Positions 14,501 to 21,981 of a DNA stretch of 26,384 nt are shown in pieces (positions within the stretch are counted from its first letter, which is position 1; each line of letters starts with the position of its first letter). The position numbers were made by a program, and so were the translations under genes. The stretch spans positions 1 through 26,384 of the forward strand of contig CAZLWX010000047.1 in assembly GCA_964563295.1 (NCBI GenBank), written 5' to 3'. This DNA comes from Chryseosolibacter sp964563295. Lineage in GTDB: Bacteria; Bacteroidota; Bacteroidia; Cytophagales; Cyclobacteriaceae. The notes beneath the pieces were generated by a model that did no database searches, was not told the DNA's origin, and saw nothing but the letters and a program-made list of their open reading frames with translations.

Positions 14501-16206
14501 TGCGGCATGGTGACAAACAAGTTCATCTCATCCGCCTCTACCTCCTGCGAGCTTCCCATACTGATCACCAGACCAAGCCCAATGCTGACAAAGAATAATA
14601 CCAGCGCTCCCACTATCGCAAACAGAGGCCGTCTGAAGCAGCACTTCAACATCACTACGTACATCTGGATTGTGCGCTGTCGTATCGACGCATTTCTAAT
14701 CAGCGGGGCGTGCTCACCCCGGCCAATGACGGTGTAAGCCAGCATCGGAATTAAAACCAATGCCACCACGAGCGACACCATCAATGTCGCGATGATCGAC
14801 ACACCGATGTGCGTTCCAATAATGGTGACAAGGAAGTTTGATGAGAAGATGAAGGGCAGAAAGACGGTCACCGTGGTCAGCGTTGCGGCAATCACTGACC
14901 GCATCACCTCCTTTGTACCGGTCACGACGGCAGCGTCGATTTCCTTCCTGTCAACAACGTGGCGGTAAATGTTTTCAATAACAACAACGCTGTTGTCGAC
15001 AAGCATTCCGATGGCCAGGGCCATTCCAATAAGAGTAAGACTATTGATCGAAATACCACTGGCATAAAAGAAATTGAATGCAGCGTAAACTGAAATCGGG
15101 ATGGACAGAGCAATGCTCAGGATAACTTTTATTTTGCGCAAGAAAATCCACAGCACAAAGATCGCCAGCAGTCCTCCCGTGACAGCCAGGTTTTGAATCT
15201 GGTCGATATTTCTGGACATGACCTCGGCCTGGTTGCTTTGCACAATGATCGTTGCATCAAGCGGCTCCAGGTCTTCATTAATGGCGTCAAGGGCAGCGAG
15301 TGTCCGGTCGGACAGGGCAATTAGATTCGCTTGCGGATCTTTTGACAGACTGATGGAGACGGCATCCTTTCCATTTACGCGACTGAGTGTCGTTGGCTCT
15401 TTCACACCAAAGAAGACTTCAGCAACATCACGGAGAAGGAGAGGCCCTTTTTCCGAGACAACAAGATTCTGAATGCTGCGAATGTCCGTCAGCTCAGCCG
15501 TTACGTTCACAAATACTTTTTGGCCATTCATTTCAACCTGACCGGCGAATGCGCTCTTATTCGAGTTCCTGTTCAGCACATCGCTGATCGTATTCGGCGT
15601 AATGCCATTCGCCTCGCAGACGGCATCGTTCATGATGATCTCCACCGTCTTTTGCCGCCCTCCATATACTTCAACGCCACCGATACCATCGATTTCGTTC
15701 AGCCGGTCTATAATATATTGGTCGGTAATATTTCTCACGCGGTCCACGCCGCCACCACCTAATACCTGCAGGTTCATGAACGTGTTGGTAAACTCCCTGG
15801 TGTCGATCTTGACAATATTGACCAGGAATTCAGGCGTAAGGGTCGACTTGACGGTACCGACTTTTTGTTCCAGTTTGAGGTAGGCATATTTGATGTTCAC
15901 ACCGTGTTGAAAGGAGATGAATATCAATCCCTGCTGGCTATCGGCATTGGCTGTGATCTCGGCAACGCCATCCAGTGTGCTGATAGCGCTTTCCAGGGGA
16001 ACAATCGCTTCCCGCTCCATGTATTTCGGATCGACTTCCGTGATCGGCTTGACATGAACGATCAGTATGGGAAGCTCTACATTTGGAAAAAGCTCAACAG
16101 GCAATTTCTTGTAAGAAATGTAGCCCATTACCGTCAGGCCGATGAAAATCATCGACACCAGGATTTTTCTTTGGATGATCGTTCCCAGCAGGCTGTTCTT
16201 ATCCAT
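11479..16206 (-). CDS. RND transporter fused to an ABC ATPase with a membrane insertion
   Basis: One uninterrupted 1575-residue frame. Residues 1 to about 1020 are an RND (HAE1-like) pump: TM4 motif LVDNSVVV with D404, TM10 motif VVNNGIILID (N941, N942) and a glycine-rich periplasmic stretch at 651-659. Two extra hydrophobic helices follow. At M1105 an ABC ATPase begins (MHIEIQNLTKVY, A-loop Y1116). Instead of continuing, the chain makes about 170 residues with four predicted helices, then resumes with Walker A GPNGAGKTT at 1308-1316, Q1355, signature SGGMKQ at 1409-1414, Walker B D1432/E1433 and H1464. All catalytic residues are present. The gene overlaps RND A by 8 bp and the ABC-2 permease by 29 bp. 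Helix counts are even throughout, so both ATPase parts fall in the cytoplasm. RND pumps normally use the proton gradient; a pump also carrying an ATPase is unusual. Confidence 0.88.
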   Translation of the reverse strand: MDKNSLLGTIIQRKILVSMIFIGLTVMGYISYKKLPVELFPNVELPILIVHVKPITEVDPKYMEREAIVPLESAISTLDGVAEITANADSQQGLIFISFQHGVNIKYAYLKLEQKVGTVKSTLTPEFLVNIVKIDTREFTNTFMNLQVLGGGGVDRVRNITDQYIIDRLNEIDGIGGVEVYGGRQKTVEIIMNDAVCEANGITPNTISDVLNRNSNKSAFAGQVEMNGQKVFVNVTAELTDIRSIQNLVVSEKGPLLLRDVAEVFFGVKEPTTLSRVNGKDAVSISLSKDPQANLIALSDRTLAALDAINEDLEPLDATIIVQSNQAEVMSRNIDQIQNLAVTGGLLAIFVLWIFLRKIKVILSIALSIPISVYAAFNFFYASGISINSLTLIGMALAIGMLVDNSVVVIENIYRHVVDRKEIDAAVVTGTKEVMRSVIAATLTTVTVFLPFIFSSNFLVTIIGTHIGVSIIATLMVSLVVALVLIPMLAYTVIGRGEHAPLIRNASIRQRTIQMYVVMLKCCFRRPLFAIVGALVLFFVSIGLGLVISMGSSQEVEADEMNLFVTMPQGATLESTDVRVRKVEEKVMAIPVVEKVVAQVSEGEAVLTLQLVEDFKDLDTISIEDVRIKLSSLSRDFEDLNISLDQPPAQGQGQGGGGGNSASDDFERMLGIGTPTESIILKGQNFELMQTIANDLNTLVSGLQSVSQSTVNISPERPEAHLIFDQNRMSENHLTLQNVAIALNDFQPSFSSDATFVSGGEEYEITIRTQNQFRDRAKEMRDLREMSVTSSTGSMHTLSDFGDVVYSSGESTITRQNQEKRITITYQFIDEVLKSESLLEASRLEIDQIVSGVNIPAGIAVAIQRDEGLYDDFYFFIFAAIVIILMILAAVFESLYLPIVIMFAVPLAAIGAFLGLTLTGNSILSANTLIGFLILLGVVVNNGIILIDYSRILRRQGYSKYRALMMSGISRIRPILITSITTIIAMLPLAMGEAEYVVSIGQPFAVTVMGGLAFATLLTLFFIPTMCAGLESFLDWFRNLKPGIKATQIIFMVVIGALIPIRIEGLLWQMMAYIAAIILIPGGTFFIMSSLRQANARIVAADETMHIEIQNLTKVYGRDKRWIREWKGNRRLFDARGEEPTTLKTLLQNLIWQSALVGFLVYYIYFYLDKTFWQLFFMIALHALLLSMLHDAAQLVNRQRLIRIISALLYWGFPLGSAAYLYTDIEIKAIGVILIILWFTGLYLVRMSKRMRDSAVNPDAIIGRLAGLKRLYYRTLLAIPFIKPKKASFKALKGVSLTIEQGMFGLLGPNGAGKTTLMRILCGILDQSYGKIWINGNDTLVRREELQGLIGYLPQGFGTYENMTPYEFLDYQAILRRITNKDEREARVQYVLKAVHMDEHQQKKIGSFSGGMKQRIGIAQILLHLPKILVVDEPTAGLDPLERIRFRNLLVELSRERIVVFSTHIIEDIASSCNKLAVLISGNIEYVGSPSTMAELAHDKVWEFHLTPNEFDREKENYLIVHHMREGDLIRVKCLSDIPPRLNASPVRANLEDAYLWLMKNKSQKKNEELLAPIV

Positions 16207-19200
16207 GCGATACCTCGATTTTCACGTTTCGCTTGCCGCCAATCCAGCCAGCAATGTTTTCAAGAGTCTCATAGTAGCAGGGAATAACAATCAGGGTCAG
16301 AATGGTCGACGTGGTGAGACCACCGATAACAGCGATGGCGATCGGTGCCCTCAATGCCGCGCTTTCGCCAAAACCCAACGTCAGCGGGAGCAGGCCCAGG
16401 ATAGTAGTCAGGGTCGTCATCATAATCGGGCGGAGTCGTCGTTCCCCGGCATCGAGGATTGCCTCTCGTAGGGCCATGCCGTTCTGCCTGTTTAGTGTGA
16501 TGCAGTCGACAAGGATGATTGAATTGTTGACAGCAATACCTCCGAGGAGGATGATCCCAATATATCCCATCATATTCAATGGCATTCCCAGGATAAAGAA
16601 TGAAAATACTGCCCCGACTGCGGCTAGCGGTATCGTCAGCAGAATGGTGAAGGGGTGCAGGAGAGATTCAAACTGAGAGGCCAGAACCATGTACACGAGC
16701 GCAATGGACAACAGCAGGGCGAACGTGAGATTCCTGATCGACTCCTGTCGCCTCAGTTCCTGACCTGCAACCTTTATTTTGTACTGCGGTGGCACACTCA
16801 GGCCGGCCAACGATGTTTGTACCGATTTGACTACTTTATCGTACGGCACGTCCTGGTTTACGCGTGCGCCGATTGATACGGTCCTGACCTGATTTGTCCG
16901 ATAGATGGCATTGCTGGCATACTCAACAGTCACGGTAGCGATCTCGGTCAGCGGAAATTCACGTTGTCCGCTTTTGATCCTCATGTTTTCAAGTCCGGAA
17001 AGAGACATTCCCGGTACTTTGACTCGTATCGTCTGCATATCTCCGCCGCGTTCGATCGTGCCGGCTTCCTTGCCCTCCAACCGGTCTTTGATCTGCACGA
17101 TCACGTCGTCGATGGATAAGTTGAGTAGTCCGGCTTTGTATTTGTCGACATCGACCTTGACTTGCGGCACACCCTCCTCCAGATCCGAGACGGGATCAAC
17201 GAGAAAAGCATTTCCGGCCATCATACGCAGCACAGAATCCGATAGGGGCCTGAGCTTGTCAAAGCCTGGTCCGCTGACCTCAACGACGAACGGCATTTCT
17301 TCGTCGCCGACAACCGCGCCAAGTGCGCTTTCGTCGTTTGAAAACCTGGCCTCGATTCCCGGTAGGCCATCAAAATAAGTCGACAACTTTGAAGTGATGG
17401 ACGCGGTTTTGAGCTGGACATCCGCCTTGAACATCAGCTTCAGGTTCGCCTTGTTTTCGTTGTAGACGTTCTCGTTCTTGATACCCGACTGGCTTTCTTG
17501 AGGCCCAACGTGCACGTATATCTTTTCGAGTTGTCCTTCGAACAATTGGAGCAGTTGATCCTCTATTTGTGCCACGGTGACTGAAGTTCTTGACAAAGGA
17601 GTGCCATTGGCGAGGGTGACGTCGACCGAAATAGCTCGCGTTCCAGATTGCGGCAGGTATTCACTCCCGATGACTGGCAGCAGGAAGTAAGCCCCCAACA
17701 TCATGACGAACGACAGGACAATCAATGCGAGTTTGTTATTCATCACTCTGGCCAGGAACGAGCGATAGGTCTTGAACTTTACCGTGCCTTCGATCCGCGT
17801 GACCTTGTCCCTCCTGAAGAACTGCGCAAAGAGCATGGGAATAACCAGGAGGGCCACTCCAAGGGACGCCAGCTGTGAAAACACGACTGTCCAGGCCTGA
17901 TCTTTAAAAAGTTCGCCGGAAGGACCTTGCAAGTAGACGATCGGGAGGAACACGACGACACAGGTGAGGGTCGAAGCTGTTATCGCGCCACTTACTTCAC
18001 TCGTCCCGGCAACGGCGGCGTCGATGACGCTAAAACCTTCTTCGCGTTTGCGAAAGATATTCTCGACAACGACAATGGCGATGTCGACCAGCATCCCCGC
18101 GCTGAGAGCCAATCCACCAAGCGTCATCATGTTGATGGTGAGGTGATTGAAATACATCAGGTTGAATGTGGCGATGATCGAAATCGGGATCACGATACTG
18201 ACGATGAGTGTGGTTCCGATTTTTCTCAAGAAAAGAAAGAGGACAATCATGGAAAATAGTGCTCCGTAAAGGCCGGCTTCCTTTACTTCGTCGATGGCAC
18301 CCTGGATGAAACTTCCCTGATTTTGGATAACGACAAATTCAAATCCTGGGATAGTTTTTTTCAACTCCTCGAGCTTCGCCGTCAGTTCGTTTACGGCGTT
18401 CACCGTGTTGTAATTCGTCTCCTTGTAGATCGACATTCCCACGCTGCGCTGCTGATTAACCCGGACGATGGTGCTTGCTTCAGTGTCCATTTCCCGGATA
18501 GTGGCGACTTCGCGCAACTGAACCGGAACCTGGCCAGCCACCTCCGCGGGTGTATTAGCAGTCGCAGACGCCACGGTAGTTGCTGGTGCTCCGGATACCA
18601 CCTTCGCTGCATAGCCAACCACCAGGTCGCGGAGATCTTCGGGTTTGTCAATAATACCCAGCCCTTTGATGACATACTTGCGCCCGAGTTCTTCGATGAA
18701 TCCTCCCGAGACGCTCCTGTTGTAACTTTGAATCTTCGTGACAAGGTCGTTTACAGTAAGACCAACCGAGGCAAGGAGATCGGGGTCTGTTTCGACAACG
18801 AGCTCCTTTTCCTGAACACCGGACAAACGGACCTCGGCAACTCCTGGCAGCTTGATGAATTCATTCTTGAGATTGTTTTCGGCGACTTTTCGCAGCACAT
18901 CAGTGTCGGTGGAACCAGGATTATAAAGGCCCAGGATCATGATGGGCTCCGCGTTGGGGTCGAATTGCGAGATCACAAACTCATCGATTTCGTCGTTCAA
19001 TGAAAACGCCGAAAGGGATTTTTGAAGATCCAGAAATGCTTCATCCATGTCCTTGCCCCAATCGTATTGGACGGTAACCCTGCCATAGCCAGTCTGACTG
19101 ATTGAACTGACATCGACGGCACCGCTTTGCCTGATAGCAATTGATTCGATCGACTCGATGAATTGTTTTTCAATTTCCGATGGAGGCTTGATGCCTGCGC

Positions 19201-19351
19201 GGAGTTCGACGAACAACGTTGGATTCTTCAACTCCGGCAACAATTCGACACTCAGCTTGCCGAACGATATGAAACCGAGCAGGAGCACAGCCAACACCAT
19301 CATCAGGACCGAAACGGGATTGGATACGGCAAGGGAAACTAACTTTTTCAC
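16199..19351 (-). CDS. RND efflux transporter permease subunit (pump A)
   Basis: This protein of about 1050 residues has the full RND plan: TM1 near the N-terminus (VLMMVLAVLLLGFISFG), two large periplasmic regions and two sets of membrane helices. TM4 carries LVDIAIVVVENI with D423, the single aspartate expected for proton coupling; its neighbour is Ile, not a second Asp. TM10 has VNNSIILVD (N942, N943) where AcrB has a lysine, as in many HAE1-like pumps of this type. I start at the GTG at 19351 (VKKLVSLAVSNP), 25 bp after the adaptor gene, because an ATG at 19444 would extend 31 residues into the adaptor gene with sequence unlike an RND N-terminus. It is followed, with an 8-bp overlap, by RND B, suggesting a heteromeric pump like MdtBC. 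Confidence 0.9.
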   Translation of the reverse strand: MKKLVSLAVSNPVSVLMMVLAVLLLGFISFGKLSVELLPELKNPTLFVELRAGIKPPSEIEKQFIESIESIAIRQSGAVDVSSISQTGYGRVTVQYDWGKDMDEAFLDLQKSLSAFSLNDEIDEFVISQFDPNAEPIMILGLYNPGSTDTDVLRKVAENNLKNEFIKLPGVAEVRLSGVQEKELVVETDPDLLASVGLTVNDLVTKIQSYNRSVSGGFIEELGRKYVIKGLGIIDKPEDLRDLVVGYAAKVVSGAPATTVASATANTPAEVAGQVPVQLREVATIREMDTEASTIVRVNQQRSVGMSIYKETNYNTVNAVNELTAKLEELKKTIPGFEFVVIQNQGSFIQGAIDEVKEAGLYGALFSMIVLFLFLRKIGTTLIVSIVIPISIIATFNLMYFNHLTINMMTLGGLALSAGMLVDIAIVVVENIFRKREEGFSVIDAAVAGTSEVSGAITASTLTCVVVFLPIVYLQGPSGELFKDQAWTVVFSQLASLGVALLVIPMLFAQFFRRDKVTRIEGTVKFKTYRSFLARVMNNKLALIVLSFVMMLGAYFLLPVIGSEYLPQSGTRAISVDVTLANGTPLSRTSVTVAQIEDQLLQLFEGQLEKIYVHVGPQESQSGIKNENVYNENKANLKLMFKADVQLKTASITSKLSTYFDGLPGIEARFSNDESALGAVVGDEEMPFVVEVSGPGFDKLRPLSDSVLRMMAGNAFLVDPVSDLEEGVPQVKVDVDKYKAGLLNLSIDDVIVQIKDRLEGKEAGTIERGGDMQTIRVKVPGMSLSGLENMRIKSGQREFPLTEIATVTVEYASNAIYRTNQVRTVSIGARVNQDVPYDKVVKSVQTSLAGLSVPPQYKIKVAGQELRRQESIRNLTFALLLSIALVYMVLASQFESLLHPFTILLTIPLAAVGAVFSFFILGMPLNMMGYIGIILLGGIAVNNSIILVDCITLNRQNGMALREAILDAGERRLRPIMMTTLTTILGLLPLTLGFGESAALRAPIAIAVIGGLTTSTILTLIVIPCYYETLENIAGWIGGKRNVKIEVSHG

Positions 19352-19376
19352 GCTGATTATTATTTGTCCGGATGAT

Positions 19377-20435
19377 TTATTGAATAATGCTGACTTTGGA
19401 TTTGTTTCGCAGCGTCTCAAATCCTGAGACGACAAGCCGGTCATTTATTTTTAGTCCGCCGACTACTTCGATGACATCCATGTTTTCCAAGCCTGTGGTA
19501 ATCTTTCTTTCTGTCGCGATACCATTCTCGACAGTGAATACCACCTTGCCATCCTGTCGCGCAATGATCGTTTCCTTTGGAATTACAATTGTGCTGTCGC
19601 GCTTTTCAGAGAGGATAAAGGCCTTGATGAACATTCCAGGTCGCAAAGACCCATGCTCATTCTTGATTTGCAGCAGACTTTGAAATGTTCTCGTTTCAGA
19701 ATCTATTGCCGGTGAGATCTGACTGATTTGCCCGTACAAGGTGTCGCGTGCGCCGTTGTAATTAGCTACCTGCACCAATTGATTCACGGTAACTTCGTGC
19801 AAGTGCTTTTCCGGAAGCTTGACATCCATCAACAGCATGTCGTATTGCATTACCTTGGCGAGCTCCTGGCCCTGATCGATCCTTACCCCGTCGGTATGAT
19901 ATGGCAGCTCGACAATGACTCCGTCGAATGGAGCTTTCACCGACATCTTGGCGGCTTGAATTTCGGCGTTTTCGTAGGCGTACTTGGCGTTCACATATTC
20001 GATAGAAGCATTTTTCAGCTCCGTCTGTGTCACACCTCCTTTGTCGTATAATGACTTTTGTTTTCTGAGATTGTTCTCCGCTAGTTCGAGGTTCAATTGC
20101 TTACCTTCGATTTGAAGTCCGTTTTCAAATTCGCGATCCTCAATTTTGATGATTACCTGACCGGCCCTCACCTCGTCGCCGAGTGCAAACGGTCTGCCGG
20201 TGGCTGGATTTTTTTGCAACCGGTAATTACCGCTCAATTCGGTTTTGATCAAAGCCTCCTTAGCCGGATACACCGTGCCGGTAGTTTCTATAAATCGCGA
20301 AATGCTTCCAGGCTTGATACTGACAACAGACACGGGAATCTTTATCTCGGTTTTAATGTTGGAGTCCTCCGGAGAGCAAGACAGCAACGCTGCGGACGCA
20401 ATCAACGTCAGGATACCATGTTTCAGCTCTTTCAT
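19377..20435 (-). CDS. RND periplasmic adaptor (HlyD/membrane-fusion family) lipoprotein
   Basis: This 352-residue protein opens with a lipoprotein signal: basic start MKELKHG, hydrophobic core and lipobox LLSC with the lipidated Cys at 20. The mature part has the adaptor layout: barrel-sandwich half (FIETTGTVYPAKEALIKTEL), alpha-helical hairpin (KQLNLELAENNLRKQKSLYD onward), second lipoyl half (SVKAPFDGVI), beta-barrel and membrane-proximal domain ending in GLKINDRLVVSGFETL. It should link the pumps to the TolC-like channel. I chose the ATG at 20435; an in-frame ATG at 20477 would overlap the TolC gene and precede the signal peptide. It lies 25 bp after the TolC gene. Confidence 0.92.
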   Translation of the reverse strand: MKELKHGILTLIASAALLSCSPEDSNIKTEIKIPVSVVSIKPGSISRFIETTGTVYPAKEALIKTELSGNYRLQKNPATGRPFALGDEVRAGQVIIKIEDREFENGLQIEGKQLNLELAENNLRKQKSLYDKGGVTQTELKNASIEYVNAKYAYENAEIQAAKMSVKAPFDGVIVELPYHTDGVRIDQGQELAKVMQYDMLLMDVKLPEKHLHEVTVNQLVQVANYNGARDTLYGQISQISPAIDSETRTFQSLLQIKNEHGSLRPGMFIKAFILSEKRDSTIVIPKETIIARQDGKVVFTVENGIATERKITTGLENMDVIEVVGGLKINDRLVVSGFETLRNKSKVSIIQ

Positions 20436-20460
20436 TTTATTCGATCGTTTCAATGGATGA

Positions 20461-21942
20461 TTAGTTATTTGGAACAATAAGGGGCTGCTGATTCTCGAAG
20501 TCGTACAAGGAGAGAATCTTAAGGTTCAGCAATTCAACTTTATAGTTGATGAGCGCATCGGCGAGTGTGCTCTTTTTCTCCGAAAGTTGACTTTGATAGC
20601 GATCCAGGTCGATGCTCGTCAGGTCGCCGTTCTTATACCGCTCCAGGTTGATGGAATACGTGAGTTCAGCGTTTCTGACGTTTTGCTCGGCAATCGATAT
20701 TTGATTCTCCAGGTTCTGGAGGTTGCGGTATGCTTTTCGGATGCCGATCGTGATCTCATTCTTTTCGACTTCGAGATCGACTTTCTTGATTTCAAGGCTG
20801 GCATTGGCGGCATCCATCCTGGCCCTGTTCTCACCCCAGTCGAAGATGGGTATCGTGAAAGATACTGCAAACCTAGGATTCACCGTCGGCACTTCATAGA
20901 TTTTGGGAGCTCGCTCGTTGTCGCCAAAGACTCCCAGCGACAATGACACAGCTCCCTTGAATTCATTCAGTGCCTTGGTCCGGATGAGCTCAAACTGCGA
21001 CCGTTCAATGTCAATCGCTCTCTGGCGCAATTCCATTCGGTTCTCAAGGCCGTATGCGATGGCCTGATTAAGGTCCAGGTCGTGAGTGACAAACTTGACG
21101 TCTACCTCTACCGAAAGGTCTTGCGTCAATGGAATACCAAGTAGCAACTTGAAATCGTCTGCTGCATTATCGAGCAATACCTGGTTGTTTTCCATCGTGG
21201 ACTTGGACGTGGCCAGGTTAAGTTCGGCCTGGTAAAGCTCTTCTTTCGCCAAAAGGTCAGCATCAACCTTATTCTTCGTGATCTCATAACTGACTTTTTG
21301 ATTCTCATACTCGTCTGTTGCGATCTCAAGATCATTTTGCCTTTGGTAAAAAGTGTAGAATGATTGGGTAACACTCTGTTCCAGACTGAGTAATTGGAGC
21401 GCGTTGCTGATCGTGGCGTTTTCAAGGTTCAGCTCCAGCTCCCGCAATTGGATCTTCGTGCGGTTATAAGTGAAGATTGGCTGGTCGAGCTGCAGATAGA
21501 GGTTGTTGCTGTACGTTTGCGTCCTGATATCCTGGAACTCTGAATAGTTGTCGCGATAACCAAGCCGGTTCACAAGCGAGACAGTACCATCCGTGGCGGC
21601 GATGGGTTGACTGACCGAGAAGAGGGCGAATGAATTGTAGTCTTCATTGGTGTTCCAGGTAGAAAACAGTTCGTTGAAGTTTCGGTTTCGATTGTAGTCG
21701 AACGGTGTAATATCCAGGGCAAACCTCGATTTCAACGCCGCTCGTTGTGCGTCCAGGCTTCGCTGGTTACCATAGAGATTCAACTTGGACTTCTTGATAT
21801 TGGGGCTGCTCCCTCGCGCAATCTCGATGGCTTCTTCCAGCGTGAGCGTGCGCTGAGCCATCGCGGGCCGCATAATCAGCAGGCTGAGGCCGATCAGGAG
21901 GCATTTGATCCCGTTAATCAATCGACTTAAACTCATATTCAT
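20461..21942 (-). CDS. TolC family outer-membrane channel protein
   Basis: This 493-residue protein has a signal peptide ending at PAMA before Q30 and the usual TolC N-terminal motif RTLTLEEAIEIARGSSPNI. Long amphipathic helices rich in Leu, Asn and Gln follow, with a repeat of the motif at ALNDLNQAIAYGLENR-like positions (DLDLNQAIAYGLENRMELRQ), the internal duplication typical of the family. It should trimerise into the outer-membrane and periplasmic duct for the RND pumps, and perhaps for the ABC modules in the same operon. It starts 39 bp after the ABC permease/golvesin gene and ends 25 bp before the adaptor. Confidence 0.92.
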   Translation of the reverse strand: MNMSLSRLINGIKCLLIGLSLLIMRPAMAQRTLTLEEAIEIARGSSPNIKKSKLNLYGNQRSLDAQRAALKSRFALDITPFDYNRNRNFNELFSTWNTNEDYNSFALFSVSQPIAATDGTVSLVNRLGYRDNYSEFQDIRTQTYSNNLYLQLDQPIFTYNRTKIQLRELELNLENATISNALQLLSLEQSVTQSFYTFYQRQNDLEIATDEYENQKVSYEITKNKVDADLLAKEELYQAELNLATSKSTMENNQVLLDNAADDFKLLLGIPLTQDLSVEVDVKFVTHDLDLNQAIAYGLENRMELRQRAIDIERSQFELIRTKALNEFKGAVSLSLGVFGDNERAPKIYEVPTVNPRFAVSFTIPIFDWGENRARMDAANASLEIKKVDLEVEKNEITIGIRKAYRNLQNLENQISIAEQNVRNAELTYSINLERYKNGDLTSIDLDRYQSQLSEKKSTLADALINYKVELLNLKILSLYDFENQQPLIVPNN

Positions 21943-21981
21943 GGTGTCGAGCTGGTTTATGTGCTGGTTTTGGTTCTGCTA

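Noticed and set aside
18323..19003. Plus-strand 226-residue frame
   Set aside because: It is antisense to RND pump A, which is supported by family motifs.
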